From the NCBI GenBank assembly GCA_007922225.1, contig VOCO01054983.1:62001-126000 (forward strand): 64,000 bases of DNA. The letters run 5' to 3'. The translations under genes and the position numbers were made by a program. Source of the DNA: Emydura subglobosa. Its lineage: Eukaryota > Chordata > Testudines > Chelidae. Positions 1 through 11,434 of this stretch are shown here, one piece after another (within the stretch, counting starts at the first letter, position 1; the number at the start of each line of letters is the position of its first letter). The notes under the pieces were generated by a model. It made no database searches and was not told the origin of the DNA. It saw nothing but the letters and a program-made list of their open reading frames with translations.

Positions 1-640
1 TGAATTTCATCTGCCATTGTGTTGCCCAGTCACACAGTTTTGTAAGATCCCTTTGTAAGTCTTCACAGTCTGCTTTGAACTTAACTACCTTGAGTAGTTT
101 TCGATCACCTGCAAATTTTGCCAACTCACTGTTTACTCCTCTTTCCAGATCATTTATGAATATGATGAACAATACTGGTCCCAGCACAGACCCCTGAGGG
201 ACACCACTATTTACCTCTCTTCATTCTGAAAACTGACCATTTATTCCTGCCCTTTGTTTCCTATCTTTTAACCAGTTACGGATCCTGGAGAGGACCTTCC
301 CTCTTATCCCATGACAGCTTACTTTGCTTAAGAGAGTTTGGTGAGGTACCTTTTCTGAAAATCTAAGTACACTATATCCACTGGATCACCCTTGTTCACA
401 TGCTTGTTGACCCACTCAGAGAATTCTAGTAGATTGGTAAGGCATGATTTCCCTTTACAAAAACCACGTTGATTCTTCCCTAACAAATCGTGTTCATCCA
501 TGTGTCTGATAATTCTGTTCTTTACTATAGTTTCCACCAATTTGCCTGGAACTAAATACAGGCTTACCAGTCTGTAATTGCCAGGATCGCCCCTGGAACC
601 TTTCTAAAATACTGGCATCACTTTAGCTATCCTGAATCAA
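1..640 (-). mobile_element. CR1-type LINE fragment, reverse transcriptase region
   Basis: Read on the minus strand, 540-330 encodes the fingers/palm of a CR1-type reverse transcriptase (NQRGFCKGKSCLTNLLEF, then DIVYLDFQK), a frameshift follows, and translation resumes with an SGVPQGSVLGP block near 170-200. The catalytic FADDT block is degraded (FAGDRK-like) near 110-125. The copy is cut by the window edge on its 3' side and is 5' truncated. Stops and frameshifts make it inactive. It resembles the copy at 40.8-42.1 kb more than the one at 25.7-27.5 kb. Confidence 0.85.
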
Positions 641-663
641 GCCCATAACTTCTGGTGGGAGCT

Positions 664-985
664 GGAGCCTCTCTTTTAGAAAGATGTCAGCTCTTGATTT
701 AAAAGATTTCAAGAGACCCAGAATCCACCTCATCCCTGGGTAAGCTGTTCCCATGGCTAATCACCTGCACTTAACCATGAACTTAATTTTCTAATTGGAC
801 TTTTTTTTAGCTTCTAATTGGACTTTGTTTAGTGTTCCAGCCACTGGATCTTGTTATGCCTGTGTCAGATTGATTAAAAAGCCTTCTGCTATTGGGAATC
901 ATTTCACCATGTAGGTGTTTATAGACAGCAGTCAAGTCACCTTCTAAGGGACAGTCTTCAAATAAAGGGGCAAGGGACTTGAGCT
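664..985 (-). mobile_element. CR1 ORF2 C-terminal fragment
   Basis: The minus-strand frame from about 985 down reads EGDLTAVYKHLHGE and then an LFNQSDTGITRS-like stretch. This is the conserved block that follows the reverse transcriptase in CR1 (compare GDLIxxYKYLHG; a related stretch lies at 47.65-47.76 kb). On the minus strand it precedes the RT fragment at 640-1, the reverse of the order in an intact element, so it is a separate insertion or a rearranged piece. Confidence 0.6.
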
Positions 986-1024
986 CAACAGAGCCACTTA
1001 ACAACCACTAACTTAAGCCTTTTG

Positions 1025-1176
1025 GGGTGGATTTTCCCAGGCACAGAGGGCAGTTAACATGCCCATCTCCCCCTGAAAGTCAATGGATGCTGAGGCCAGA
1101 TCCTCAAAAGTATTTAGACCCCTAACTCCCATAGATTGCAATGGGAATTGGCACCTAAATACCTTTGAGGATCTGG
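1025..1176. repeat. Palindromic MITE (CCAGATCCTC arms)
   Basis: 1096-1176 is an imperfect palindrome: CCAGATCCTCAAAAGTATTTA on one arm and its near complement TAAATACCTTTGAGGATCTGG on the other, around a CTCCCAT/ATGGGAATT core. The preceding 70 bp (1025-1095) resembles half of a related unit. It is non-coding and could fold into a hairpin. Confidence 0.65.
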
Positions 1177-1716
1177 GTTCCTAACTTTGCCAATAATGGA
1201 AATTTGCCACAGCATAATGGAACATAAAATCATCATTTACACATGGAGTCTCAGACAGGTGATGCAGTGCCCAGCCCACAGCACTACAGCTGTCAGTGAA
1301 ATGGAGAGGGCTAAAAGAAAGAGTCATCCTTTTCTTTTTCCCCTCTAGGATGCCAGGCTGTTCCCTTGCTTTCTGGCTGATGTCTGCTTCTGAAATCCTG
1401 GGCTGATCTTTCCGCCCCTTCCCTCCCACCCTTTGGTAATTGAACTGCCAGACACCGCGAGCAGGGCAAGGGTTTCCAAACTGATTCAGAAGGAAAGCAG
1501 TGAAATACAGGGACTTCTTAGCACCTCAGTGATGTTTGGTCCTGTTACTCGTCCTGCAGGGAATACATTTGATGTCTGTCGGTTCAGTTCTGGGCTCATT
1601 CATCCAATTTGGATGTTTCTGAATCTAGACTTTTTATATGCACATCTACATCTTTTTATAGGTAAACATGCACACACAAGTGTGCATGCACACACATGAA
1701 CTACTGTAAGACAGAC
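1177..1716. other. No gene recognised
   Basis: Only short open frames with no recognisable domain. A CA-rich self-complementary patch lies at about 1668-1697 (CATGCACACACA and its complement). Confidence 0.5.
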
Positions 1717-1816
1717 AGACCCAGTGGTTAGGGAACTAGTCAGAATCTTCAAAGACTCAGGTTCAATTCTTGTCTCTGGCACAGATTCCCAAGGTGATCT
1801 TGGGCACGTCACTTCG
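1717..1816 (+). mobile_element. tRNA-headed MIR-like SINE, interrupted
   Basis: CCCAGTGGTTAGGGAAC (box A-like) is followed by a box B-like GGTTCAATTCT at 1760-1770 and the TCTTGGGCACGTCACTT segment. The copy stops at the CACTT where related copies continue TAATCTCTCTGTGCC. A different element (GGTCCAGATCCACAG) starts at that point. See the landing-pad finding. Confidence 0.75.
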
Positions 1817-2400
1817 GTCCAGATCCACAGGAAGACTTCGGTGCCACTCAAGTCCTCAAAACTCTTGCTCAGCTGCTAACTAACCATGGAGGTGCATAAA
1901 TTTCCTCCGTTATCGTCCCCAAGGTACCTTATTTCCTGCTCCTGAGCATGTGCACATAGTGCTGATGGCTGGCACCTCTCTCACACCTAAGTCTCAGCAG
2001 GACCCTCAAACTAGGCATTGTCCACCTCTTTCCCCTGTAGGGCCTCATCATGGGTTGTGCTCAGAGCACACCTAACTGCACACGAAATTAGGAAGACAGA
2101 GTAGATTCTTTTATAGCCTTTTGCCCAGAGGTTAGGGCACTCCCCTGGGCTGTAGGCTAACTTGGTTCAATTCCCCTTTCTGCCTGATGGTGAGAAGGGA
2201 TTTGAATTTGGGTTACCCTCCCCTTCAAGTGGGTGTCCTAATCACAGGGACAGAGTCATTCTCTTGCGCTCTGGCTCCATGCACAGTTAATTATGTAGAC
2301 ACAGCGGAACGGCTTCAACAGGAGAAAATAAGACATCCACACCAGAATGCCCTAGTCCAGTGGTTAGGGCTGTAATCATTTAAAGTCTTCCACTGCAGTG
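1817..2400. repeat. Composite repeat with opposed tRNA-like arms, copy 1
   Basis: Starts with GGTCCAGATCCACAG. Around 2123-2180 a tRNA-like stretch (AGAGGTTAGGGCACTCCCC, then GGTTCAATTCCCC) is followed at 2195-2250 by its inverse (GGGATTTGAATTTGGGTTA, GGTGTCCTAATCACA). The following GCGGAACGGCTTCAACAGG segment recurs with changes at 15.86 kb. Related copies are at 7.66, 15.5 and 42.1 kb. No coding capacity; probably a non-autonomous DNA transposon or a compound SINE. Confidence 0.6.
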
Positions 2401-3307
2401 TATTTAGAGGCCCCTTACTTGTATTTATGGCTAGCATCCCATAGCAGCTTACTACCACCTCTCTTTGCTCCTTTTAAGCTGCCCATCATCGGTGAGGGGT
2501 GGGGGGAAGGTAGATGCTTTTAGGGCTGTAAGTAGGCCTATGCTTGGAAGCAACTGCGCATGAACGTTTCCAAATTGGTTCCATTCCTCTCTAAGGAAAA
2601 CGCAGATATCTTAACATCTGCATCCCTCCACTGCAGCCACCTATATCTCAGATGAGTTTGGACACTTTCCAGGTTTTTCTGAATATTGTATTCAGCGTCA
2701 AGGTCTACTGTAAGTTACCCGAGTGAAAACTCCCACTTCACAGGAGAAACACTTCTAATTAGCCAGCAGAGATCTAATGCCTCCGGCATTATTTGGTTTA
2801 ATCTCCACAGTTGTCCATTTGTGATGGAACATTTGTGCTGATTTCATGGTGGCTGCTTGGAAAAAGTCACCAAGTTTCATGGTTATTTCATGGTTTGAGC
2901 GGGGTGGGGGGGGTGGGGGGGGACAGAGAAATGTGATGAACAGTGATTTAGTTAGGATTCCATAATAAAGTCTCAGTTTTCAAATGGTTGCTTGTGTATT
3001 AGTATTGAAAGGGCCCCAGTCACAGTAATCCCTCTGCAATTTACTTAGTGAGTTTAGCGCTGGTTCAAAGGGTAAAGGCCGACAGCCCAAAGGGATGACT
3101 CTCCCCCCCGGAAACAACACACTGCTCTGTTGGATAGGCTTCATCACGCTCCCATTCAAATCAATGAAAAACTATCCTGTTAGCATTAATGGCACAGGAT
3201 CAAGCCCTATCTGCCTGAGCCCTTAGGTGGTCTTTGAAGACCACCTCAAATATAGCAACAGCCACTGTAGGCAACGTGCCCCTGTATTCCCCACAACTTG
3301 AGGCTTG
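2401..3307. other. No gene recognised; MITE remnant
   Basis: Mostly unique-looking sequence. About 3150-3215 resembles half of a MITE (CCATTCAAATCAATG, then GGCACAGGATCAAGCCCTA). No open frame with a recognisable product. Confidence 0.45.
2901..2922 (+). repeat. G-rich tract
   Basis: Runs of four, eight and eight G separated by single T residues, capable on paper of forming a G-quadruplex. No gene context is visible. Confidence 0.9.
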
Positions 3308-3515
3308 GGGGATAGAGCAGTGCACCGGGACTCAGGAGACTAGGTTTCCATTCCTGGCTTTGCCACTGGCCTGCTCGGTGACCTTGGCCAAATCTTGACC
3401 TTGGCCTTCTGTGCCTCAGTTTCCCGATCTGTAAAATGGGGATAATGATACTGACCTTTTTTGTGGATCAGTTTGAGACCCACTAACGAACAGCGCTAAG
3501 TAATAGCTAGGGATT
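3308..3515 (+). mobile_element. MIR-like tRNA SINE, nearly full length
   Basis: GGGACTCAGGAGACTAGGTT leads to a box B-like segment, then TGGCTTTGCCACTGGCCTGC, GTGCCTCAGTTTCCCG and CTGTAAAATGGGGATAATGA, and the tail AGCGCTAAGTAATAGCTAGG. The central part closely parallels mammalian MIR (core-SINE). The internal CACTTAA site is not interrupted, though a short duplication of CTTGACCTTGGCC is present. Confidence 0.85.
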
Positions 3516-4925
3516 GTTCGTATTTTCGCTATCCTCAATGAGGCTGTGAGACTCAGGCATTTTAGCTCCTGGTCTCCGCCCCACTTCCCCCACCAACATA
3601 TTTTCTGTATCGCGCCTCTGGATGAGGGCATATTTCAGCTTCCATTCGGTAGCCTCTCAGCTGGGATTGTCAGCTAGGTAGGAACAATTAGTACCAAACA
3701 TATTGATAGTTTTTATGGGGTGCTTTTTTCCCCCTGGACTCATTTACTGAATTGGGCAGAGTCCACCAACTCACTCTATAATGACCTTGACAATTAAGTG
3801 GCTTCTAGACTTAAAATAGCCCAGGAATCCATCACCTCAGAATAGAAATTAGGGCCAGGGCTTGGCTTAGAATGCAGAAGCTTGTGTCTGGCTCACAGTC
3901 CTGTCCCCAGACCACTAACCTTCTCATCTCTTTCAGTGCCTTATCTCCATCAAAAGGTCTGTGGCACTGACTTTTACCCTCATCTCAAAGATGCTTCTGA
4001 GAACCATATTTTCACTGTGCACTACACTAGTTCCCTAGGGATACGCCTAGTGCCCCATCCATGATAAGGACTTTACCCTCTCCTGAATCTGCAGATTTCA
4101 CTGTCGCCAGCCTCTGGTGGGACTTGACCAGTTTTGGTGATTTGTTGTGCAGGGAACAACATAGAAAATAAAACATAACCAGGCCCTGAAGAAAAACTCA
4201 ATCAGTAGCATCCTCCTTCCAATTTCTCATTAACTAGAGTATTAAAGCCTCAGCTAACCCCATCTTCCCGTACAATCACTCCATATGCTCCAGCCCTTAA
4301 TTTCAATGTGAACTGAAATAAAAATACTTTCTGAAAAGGTAAGAAAGTTTTCACTTTCCAATCACCTTTGTCTCCTAGCAATGTTTATACTCTGTTGGGC
4401 ACACAGTGAGCTTGTCAAGTGATACCAGGCTGATTAGATCAGAATACTACATATTGGATAAGTCAAAACTCTCCTAGAGAGACCGCTCATAAAACTCCAT
4501 GGCTGGATGGAAAGTGGAACAGATGGGAAAGCGCTACCAAGTGCTATATTAACCCTGCTGCTCTCTGACAGGTGGCCAACACCACATTCAGAGTACAGAT
4601 CTAAAAATAAAACTGAAACAGAAGATATTGCAAAGCTTTTAATATATAACAGGGAGATAGATGGCCACTTGGTGACAGGCTTTTGCTATGATTACAACCA
4701 GTTTCTTCTCTGAGTATATAGGCATTTTAGTTTCCGAGATGGTCTGGACAGATCAAATATTTTAAAAAGGCATACGTTTCAAAGCAGATTGGCTGTCGTC
4801 CGTCCATTACAGCTGAAATACTGTAGCCATTGCTTCATTATGTACATAGTAATGACATTAGTAATGAGATTAGGGCCTTAGTTGGAGTGGGGAAAAGGAA
4901 CCATAGACCTGGGGTAGATTCATCA
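3516..4925. other. No gene recognised
   Basis: No repeat or exon I can name. Short open frames at 3882-4064 and 4507-4713 show no domain. Confidence 0.45.
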
Positions 4926-4929
4926 TGTT

Positions 4930-5008
4930 CTGACTTTGAGGTGCTGAAAGAAGAGTTTCCACTGACTTCCACGGGAACTTAAAGTACTCAGCACCTTTGA
5001 AAATGAGC
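4930..5008. repeat. Palindromic MITE (AGGTGCTGA arms)
   Basis: TTTGAGGTGCTGAAAG at the left and CTCAGCACCTTTGAAAAT at the right are near inverted complements around CTGACTTCCACGGG. The same arms occur at 38.57-38.61 and 57.70-57.77 kb. Confidence 0.65.
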
Positions 5009-5101
5009 CAATTAGCTCCCAGGTTAAGAGATCCATCTATCTCTAGTGGCTGTTGGGATGAAAGACTTGTTTTAACGGTTGTGGTAAAGGTGAGGACTTC
5101 C

Positions 5102-5180
5102 AAAGCCGACAAAGTGACTTGGATATCAATTTCCTATTAAAATTAATGGGAATTGAACATCTAGATTCCCCAAACTGATC
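5102..5180. repeat. Possible palindromic MITE
   Basis: TATCAATTTCCTATTAA and TTAATGGGAATTGAACATC form an imperfect palindrome next to the MITE ending at 5008. Weak support. Confidence 0.35.
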
Positions 5181-5691
5181 TGAAAGTCTCAGCCCATAAG
5201 AAGATTTGTTGTATAAGAACCAAAGAAGGATTAGATATAGACAGAGACAAGTAGATCCAAACAGGTTACAGAAGGATGGTTTTGGTCTGAAATGGATTAA
5301 TATAAACATGGCTCAAGAGTCTTATGACTTATATGGAGTTTCTGAAGGATCCACTCTGCTAACGATTTAACTGGGAATTAAAGCAGCTTTCAAAACAACC
5401 ATGGAGTGGTACTTCCAGTATTAGGGTCTAGGTGCACAGTCATGGATGGCCATTATAGATATGTGCTAGTTGAATTTAACAGGGTTGAAAACAACAGAAA
5501 TCACTCTGTTAAATGCTACAGAATAATTTTAGAGAATCAGATCCTGTCTGTTTCTGGAATCATTCTATGTAGCAGGAATATAATTCTCTCTTATATGCTA
5601 CAGAATGGTCCCTAAGCCCCACACCTACATTTTCAAGACGGACTGCTGATTTTTCTGCTTTTCAACATCCAATCTGAGATGCTCTGAAGGG

Positions 5692-5790
5692 ACCTGATTT
5701 TGGGTGCTAAGCACCCAACCTACTCTGAAATTCAGGACTCTTTCAGTGTCTCAAGTTGGGCACCTGAAAGTGAAAGTGCACAAAATCACT
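5692..5790. repeat. MITE (GATTTTGGGTGCTAAGCACC)
   Basis: GGGTGCTAAGCACC at the left and GTTGGGCACCTGAAAGTG at the right, with a degenerate centre. Belongs to the TTTTGGGTGCTnAGCACC group of short repeats scattered in the window. Confidence 0.45.
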
Positions 5791-5799
5791 AGTTACTTT

Positions 5800-7229
5800 T
5801 GACAAAACTTTGGGCCCTGTACAATAGGCGAAAGTGACTATCCCAACCTCTGAACCAACCAAACAAACAATCTAATCAGCAATACAATGGTTTACATGCA
5901 AGTAGAATAGGTACAGTGCAAAGATTCTGCTATGTGCACAGAAGGCCCTAATCGGCAATGAGCCTCGCGTGTGCCTATTCCTACTCTTTGCAGAATCACG
6001 GTATTAATTCGTACGTTTGACTGCAATCATTGCCCCCAAACAAACAAAGCAAGCTCTGTTCTTCATTCTTGAAACTGATAGGCTAATTGTTCAGAATTAC
6101 CTTTTCAAATGTCCCAGATGAGATAGCTGGCAGAAGGTAGAGATAAATCTCACAGCTACCTATTTGCTGCCTCACAGTTTAAATAAGAAGAAATTCAGTG
6201 CTAATTAATATTTAGAAAAATGCAAAAGTTGTCATCTTAAATCAAGTTGAAACACAATCACATTAAGTGCTTACTTCAGCAAATACCATTGGAATGCTAA
6301 GTGTTAGTGAACTGCTTGCTTATTTATTCAACTAATTGACTGTCGGGACCGACAGAATTCTATTACCAGAGAGTTAAGAAGGTACTGAATTCTAATTTAT
6401 AGTAAGCTGGCACTCGGGGAACATTGGTTTGAGTTCAACTTAATTTCAATGGCAGAATTATAAAGCCAAATGTGTAACACAGCTGACTTCAATGGAGTTA
6501 CAGCAGAGATGAATTTGGCCTCGCGGTGGTGTGCGACTTACATCCTACTGTACTAAAATTGCGTTTCCAGATGTTTCCGAACTGAAGACGTCACTTGATA
6601 CGTTAATACACACACCAACTGGGAAGCAAATACTGATGTGAGTGCCCACCTACACCCTATATCTTCTTAGATTAAGAAAGCATGCCCATGTTTAGTTACC
6701 TGCATTCTGGAGTGAACAGTATCAGTAATATCTAAAACATCAGCCTTCACTTTGTATGCAATGCTGGACTGGTACTATTGTCTAGCAGAATAAAGACTTG
6801 GGGACAGCTGGTTGCTCCTGCTTCTGCAGCAGTAGCTTACAGCATGATCACTGCAAAGCCTTCAATCCAAAATGCTGCATGAACCTTGGTTCTATATAAT
6901 TTGTTCACGTCGGAGATTCCAGACAGAAGAATACAAAGAGTTAACAGGCACAGACAGCAGCTGACCATTCAACCAAAATTATAAAAACTTAATGCCCTTC
7001 AGCTTTCTGAAGGTGGGTAAGAGTTCTTGTATAGGCACCTTCAAAAGCTGTGGCTTGCTGAAAAGAGGCAGCTTTTCTACAGCATGGAGCATGATCAGCG
7101 GACACCCACATGTTTGCTGAAAGGTTTGCTACAAACACCCCTCCCTCCCAAATGCGATTGTCAATTTGTAGGCAGTAAAGGGTCTGAATTTCAGAGTACT
7201 GGGCAGTTCAAGCTGTACGTATGTACGTG
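5800..7229. other. AT-rich, mostly repeat-poor stretch
   Basis: No gene. About 6040-6330 is AT-rich and unique-looking, with CTAATTAATATT near 6200. A MITE half (TGACTTCAATGGAGTTACAG, then GATGAATTTGGCC) occupies about 6482-6522. The rest is unassigned. Confidence 0.4.

Positions 7230-7258
<29 letters not shown>
7230..7258 (+). repeat. (CA)n microsatellite
   Basis: About 14 uninterrupted CA units preceded by GTACGTATGTACGTG. Confidence 0.97.
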
Positions 7259-7260
<2 letters not shown>

Positions 7261-7654
7261 TGTCTTCTTTCACGACACTATCTGAGGATCAGTCCATTTC
7301 TTTTCAGTACATAGCAGTGCAAGGATTGGTGGCAAGCATCCCTCCTGTTGCTTTCAACTCTCCTCCTAGATTAAATGCGTTTAAAATATTTAACAAGCAG
7401 ATCAGCGTTGTATCCCTTCCTCCCTGCAGTTCTAGCAGCGTGCTCATGGAATGAAGCGAAAAATCTTCATGCTTTGCCGTTTTCATGCCAAAGCCAAGGT
7501 CAGCTCATCTCACCCACACGCCTCTAGATCCCTCGGCCCCTTCGCTATCAGTCTGGGGACTTTTAGCAAGCGCATTCCAAATGAGCTCAGCTGTCAGGTG
7601 GGAGTGGGAGGAGGGAAGTAGATTTTTAGATTAGCCAAGACCTTAAGGACTAGC

Positions 7655-8345
7655 TCCACAGATGGGATTTCGGTTTCATGTTAGAACACCTAGCTTTAGG
7701 TGTCCAGAGGAATCCCCAGCCCTGAACTGGGCCCGCAGGCTGGCTATGCAAAGCATAGGGAAAATTAGATGCCTAAAACTGGGATTCACAGAAACTAGCA
7801 AGCTGAGTTGGGAGCTTCCTAAATGAACTAATAGGAAATGCCCAGGAGAGGGGCAGGGCCTGGGCCTGAGCACCCTCCCTGAAAGGGGTTTAGGCACCTA
7901 ACACTGGGCCAGAGGAAGGTACCCACCTCTGCTTAGGATTTAGAACTATGAACCCTCTCCTAGAGCTGGAAGCCTGAGCCAGGTCCGTCCTTTCTCATAA
8001 TAAAATGGTGGTGGTGATTCTGCCGCCCCATATGAAATAGCCCTGGGGGGGAGACGGGGGTGCACTAGCTTGGGAGATGGGGAACCCAGGTCTGCATCCC
8101 CATTCTACCCAGTTCGGAGCAGTGGTGTGCACCCAGGCCTCCCAGCTGGGTGCTCTAGACAACAGGGGAGGTGAGTCCCTCTCTCCATCTCACCTATTGA
8201 AGCTGTTCCATTTCTTAGAGAAATGCTTAAATATTCATTGGAGCAGAGATGACAATGCAGGGATTTCCCCCAGTTCAGCTCCATTAATGGTTGCTTATTG
8301 GTTGTTGAAGCGAGAGTCAATTCCCATTCTAGGCAAGGTCTAAGA
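7655..8345. repeat. Composite repeat, copy 2
   Basis: Contains AACACCTAGCTTTAGGTGTCC, TAGATGCCTAAAACTGGGAT, GGTTTAGGCACCTAACACTG, a GGAACCCAGGTCTGCATCCC stretch, and TTCATTGGAGCAGAG near 8236 that parallels GCATTGGAGCAGGG at 15.75 kb. Same family as 1817-2400, 15500-16320 and 42110-42735. No coding potential. Confidence 0.55.
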
Positions 8346-8469
8346 CAACATGGTGTAAGTCACTAAACTGGGATCATGCATGTCCCAAATTTAAGAAGGA
8401 ACGTGGTGCATGTCTTTGGAAATTCCTAAATCACAGAACAGAAAGAAGAGTGGGAGAAAGCAGCTTCAT

Positions 8470-8595
8470 AGGGTAGAGGTACGAAGGCTAGATTGCGATC
8501 TCCTTGGGGCAGGGATCATGCTACCTTCTCTGTTTGGACAGCGCAGAGCACACAAAGGGTCCAAACAGAGGTAAATAATAATGGTAACAAATATA
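8470..8595 (+). repeat. SINE tail unit (CTTGGGGCAGGGA)
   Basis: AGATTGCGATCTCCTTGGGG, GGGATCATGCTACC, GGACAGCGCAGAGCACA and AAATAATAATGG form the 3' unit that ends many SINE copies here (compare 11.63, 42.77 and 47.99 kb). Confidence 0.65.
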
Positions 8596-8699
8596 GACCA
8601 GCAGGCTATAGCTGATCTAAAAGGTCAGAACCAGTGTGTGTGTAGGTTATGCATCCCCATGGAATATTGCCACTTACTATGGTGACCTTGACTATGGTC

Positions 8700-8770
8700 T
8701 TTGTCCTTCAGCTCAAGTAGTAGAGGTCTGTGTTGCAGTACTAGAGATCCCAGATTCAAGCCTGGCTGTA
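8700..8770 (+). repeat. tRNA-like SINE head or tRNA-derived fragment
   Basis: CAGCTCAAGTAGTAGAGGTC resembles box A and CCCAGATTCAAGCCTG resembles box B at tRNA-like spacing. No acceptor-stem pairing is evident, so it is a tRNA-derived repeat rather than a gene. Confidence 0.45.
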
Positions 8771-8837
8771 GGGGTTGCAACATGTAGCCTATGGAAGGTT
8801 TCCAGAAGGCACCTCCAACTGGTCTGTGTAAGGTACT

Positions 8838-9515
8838 TACATTGGACCTCACAATCTTCAATCAATATCGCCACACAACAATCCCGCAAGGTAGCACTTC
8901 CCCATCATCCCTGTTTGCACAATGGGGAACCGAGGACCAGAGACTTAGGACTTCTCTATACACACACTTCATTTGGAGCAAACCGGCGGCTAAATCTGTC
9001 CTGCACTAGCCTGCCACTTTCTAAGTGCCTGTGTGGTCCCTGGAGCCATGCACTAAATGTCCCCCGGCGTGTGTTGAAATGGGAGTCGATTAAAGCACAC
9101 AAGGGAATACACCAGCGGGGTGCACACACACAGGGTGTGCTTCCCAGCCTGACCAGGCATGCACTAGCCCTCTACAAATAGCAGCCTGGCTGGGGGGTAG
9201 GATTACTTAGCCAGGGAGTCTGGGTGGGTTTGTAGTCAACCGGCTCCCCTGTTATTTTTAGCACGCTGACTTGAGTGGAGCTAGCCAGCATTTGTCTGTT
9301 CCAGGTGGGACGCACACTCCCAGCTGCAGGGTAGACGTATCCTCAGCACATAGCAGATTTACACCCCAGCAGGCTGGATGCAAAAAGAGCTTCTCTACAG
9401 AAATATTGCAAGTGACGTGCCCAAAGTCACCCTAGCAGAAGTGGGAATCAAAGATGGGTCTCCCACGTCCCAGACTAGCACCCTAACCATCAAGCCATCC
9501 TTCCTCTGCTTTGAT
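8838..9515 (-). mobile_element. MIR-like SINE (minus) split by a MITE
   Basis: The 3' half is 8838-8947 (CAATGGGGAACCGAGGACCA) and the 5' half about 9408-9515 (AAGTGACGTGCCCAAAGTC, then the box B complement GAATCAAAGATGGG and CCCTAACCATCAAGCC). The break falls at the GAGACTTA^AGTGAC site where other copies are also broken. About 62 bp (9346-9407) between the MITE end and the SINE is unexplained. Confidence 0.75.
8948..9342. mobile_element. MITE inserted in a SINE
   Basis: Begins GGACTTCTCTATACACAC after TTA and ends GGTAGACGTATCC before TCA, giving a possible imperfect 3-bp target duplication. Terminal GGA..TCTA resembles the GGGTATGTCTACACTGC ends of elements at 18.7 and 46.8 kb. Internal open frames are incidental. 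Confidence 0.55.
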
Positions 9516-9529
9516 TTGGTCATGATTTA

Positions 9530-10330
9530 CAGAAAAGACTGCCTGAGTCACCAGCGAACCAGACTACAACTTCCCACTGCACTTGGATTTTCTCTTTCGT
9601 GTCTCCCTTGGAAGTACTAACCCGGTCACTTCGTTTGTGAAAGCTGACAAGATCACAGCGCGGGATGGCACCTCTGCTTCAGAGATGTTCCACTTCATAC
9701 TAATTAAAACATGATCATGTTTCATTATGGTAAACACTTTTCAGAATCTCTTTTTGAAATGGTCTTTATTAAATCAAATCTGCCAAGCAGCAATGCACAC
9801 TACAACTGCACCCTTCTGATAAAGCCACATATGCAGGGATTGACTCTGCTCTTCATAAAAAAATAAAAGCAGCAAATAAACCACTCATAGTTGCAAAAAT
9901 AATTTAAAAAAAAAAAGGCGGGGGGGGTGTCTTAAAAAGCTCTTTAAGGCAGAACCTGGCACAGTCATTATTATGTATTTGTCAAGGTTAATTCTGTGTT
10001 GAAATAAATGCCATTAGCACTGTCTCGGTAATCAATATGTTCCCTCTGTTTGCCTGCAACATAGAAAAGAAAGCGGGGGGAGAGGGAGAGACGAATACTT
10101 CTATGAAATACAAGTCGTTAGACTTGTCTATTTACAAAATATCCCTACTTGAGTTGTTAGGGGACATTTTGTACCATTCTCAGCCACGAAGCTTGCCCGA
10201 GAACCAAGCTTAACAAGTCTGACTTCTTAATTCACCTGCACCTGGATCAAAAACCACTGAAGTAATTACTGAAGTTTCAGATCAAATACAGAAATGATGA
10301 AACCCTTGATAATGGAGGAAGGGTCTGGAA
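9530..10330. promoter_or_regulatory. Candidate non-coding regulatory island (AT-rich, repeat-poor)
   Basis: About 9690-10030 has CTAATTAAAACATGATCATG, TTCATTATGG, TAATTT and TTATTATGTATTTG motifs and no repeat I recognise. It resembles conserved non-coding elements near developmental genes in base composition only; no conservation evidence is available. Confidence 0.25.
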
Positions 10331-10334
10331 TCAG

Positions 10335-10470
10335 AGTTGAGTACAAGCAGTCAAGATCCCTGGGATTTATTTCTAGCTCTTTCACTGACTGGCTGTGTGA
10401 CCCTGGGCAAATAGCTGTACATTTCTGTGCCTCAGTTTCCATAAAATAAGGATAATAATTCACAGGGGGG
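10335..10470 (+). mobile_element. MIR-like SINE
   Basis: TCTAGCTCTTTCACTGACTG, TGTGTGACCCTGGGCAAATA, CTGTGCCTCAGTTTCC and AAAATAAGGATAATAATT in order. The 3' end runs into a TC/CA microsatellite. Confidence 0.8.
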
Positions 10471-10492
10471 TTATGTTTCTTTTTATTTATAT

Positions 10493-10537
10493 TTCTCTCT
10501 CTCTCTCCCTCACACACACACACACACACACACACAC
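10493..10537 (+). repeat. (TC)n(CA)n microsatellite
   Basis: CT-rich 10493-10509 followed by about 13 CA units at 10511-10537. Confidence 0.95.
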
Positions 10538-10827
10538 GTACAATTATTATAAGTTATTCACACACACTCCCCTGGAATCCATCTCCAGGCTTCAACTTGT
10601 GAGAGTTACTGCCGAAACACACTCATTTGCCATGAAAGGCAGGAAAAGAAGAATCAGTCAAAGCATTGAAAAAACCGGCAGCTCCTCAACCTTGTCCCAC
10701 TCAGATTTGAATCCCTGAAGAGATATATACAGATCACCCACAGGCAATGGTTTACCAGTTATTTTCTGTCCTACCAGATTATAATAAACACACACGTTCA
10801 AGCACACTTAACAGAAAAAGAAGGCAA

Positions 10828-11035
10828 GTCCAATGGTTATAGCACTCGCCTAGGACTTGGGTGACCTGGGTTTGATTCCTCTGAGCGTCAAAGCAAGTCA
10901 ATTAGCTGCTCTGTGGCCTCAGTTCCCCATCTGTAATATGGTGCTCATAGCAATTCACTAACACATACGTAACATTGTGAGGCTCTCAGATACTATGGTA
11001 ATAAGTAGGACTATCAGATAACATTGTTGCATAAC
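10828..11035 (+). mobile_element. MIR-like tRNA SINE
   Basis: CCAATGGTTATAGCACTCGC (box A), GACCTGGGTTTGATTCC (box B), then GTGGCCTCAGTTCCCCATCT and GTAATATGGTGCTCATAGC, ending TACTATGGTAATAAGTAGG. The CAATTAGCTGC site is intact. Confidence 0.85.
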
Positions 11036-11434
11036 TAACCCCATTCTTTTAACTAAAAGAAAAAGTCTCTTTTGGAGGTGGGGGGAATCCCATGCACTCT
11101 GTTATTTTTCAGTTCAAAACCCTCCTATCCACAATTCAACTTACAAGTAAAAAAACAGGCTTGGTCCCATCCCATCAGAAGTCCCTAGCAAACAAATGAG
11201 CACTCAGCAGCCTGTCATTAAATGAAAGTCAGGTCCGAAAACACTGTAAAGCACAACTGAAGGGCACTGGCAGCGGTGTGTGAGGCAAGGGAATAGGAGG
11301 GTGTTCTGAAGGAGGTCTGAAGGCAAAGCTCTCGAGGGGTCTCAGTTATGGGTGCTGCAGATTGGGATCGAGGTGCATTCCAAGAGATGTTAGCAAGAAG
11401 TTTAGGGCATGGTCATGCTCCCATTGAAGGAATG
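11036..11434. other. No gene or named repeat recognised
   Basis: Purine-rich sequence without a recognisable feature. Confidence 0.4.

Noticed and set aside
8700..8770. tRNA gene
   Set aside because: Box-like motifs only; the cloverleaf stems do not pair, so it is a tRNA-derived repeat.
8636..9181. 181-codon plus-strand frame
   Set aside because: It runs through a tRNA-like fragment, a minus-strand SINE and a MITE, so it is not a gene.
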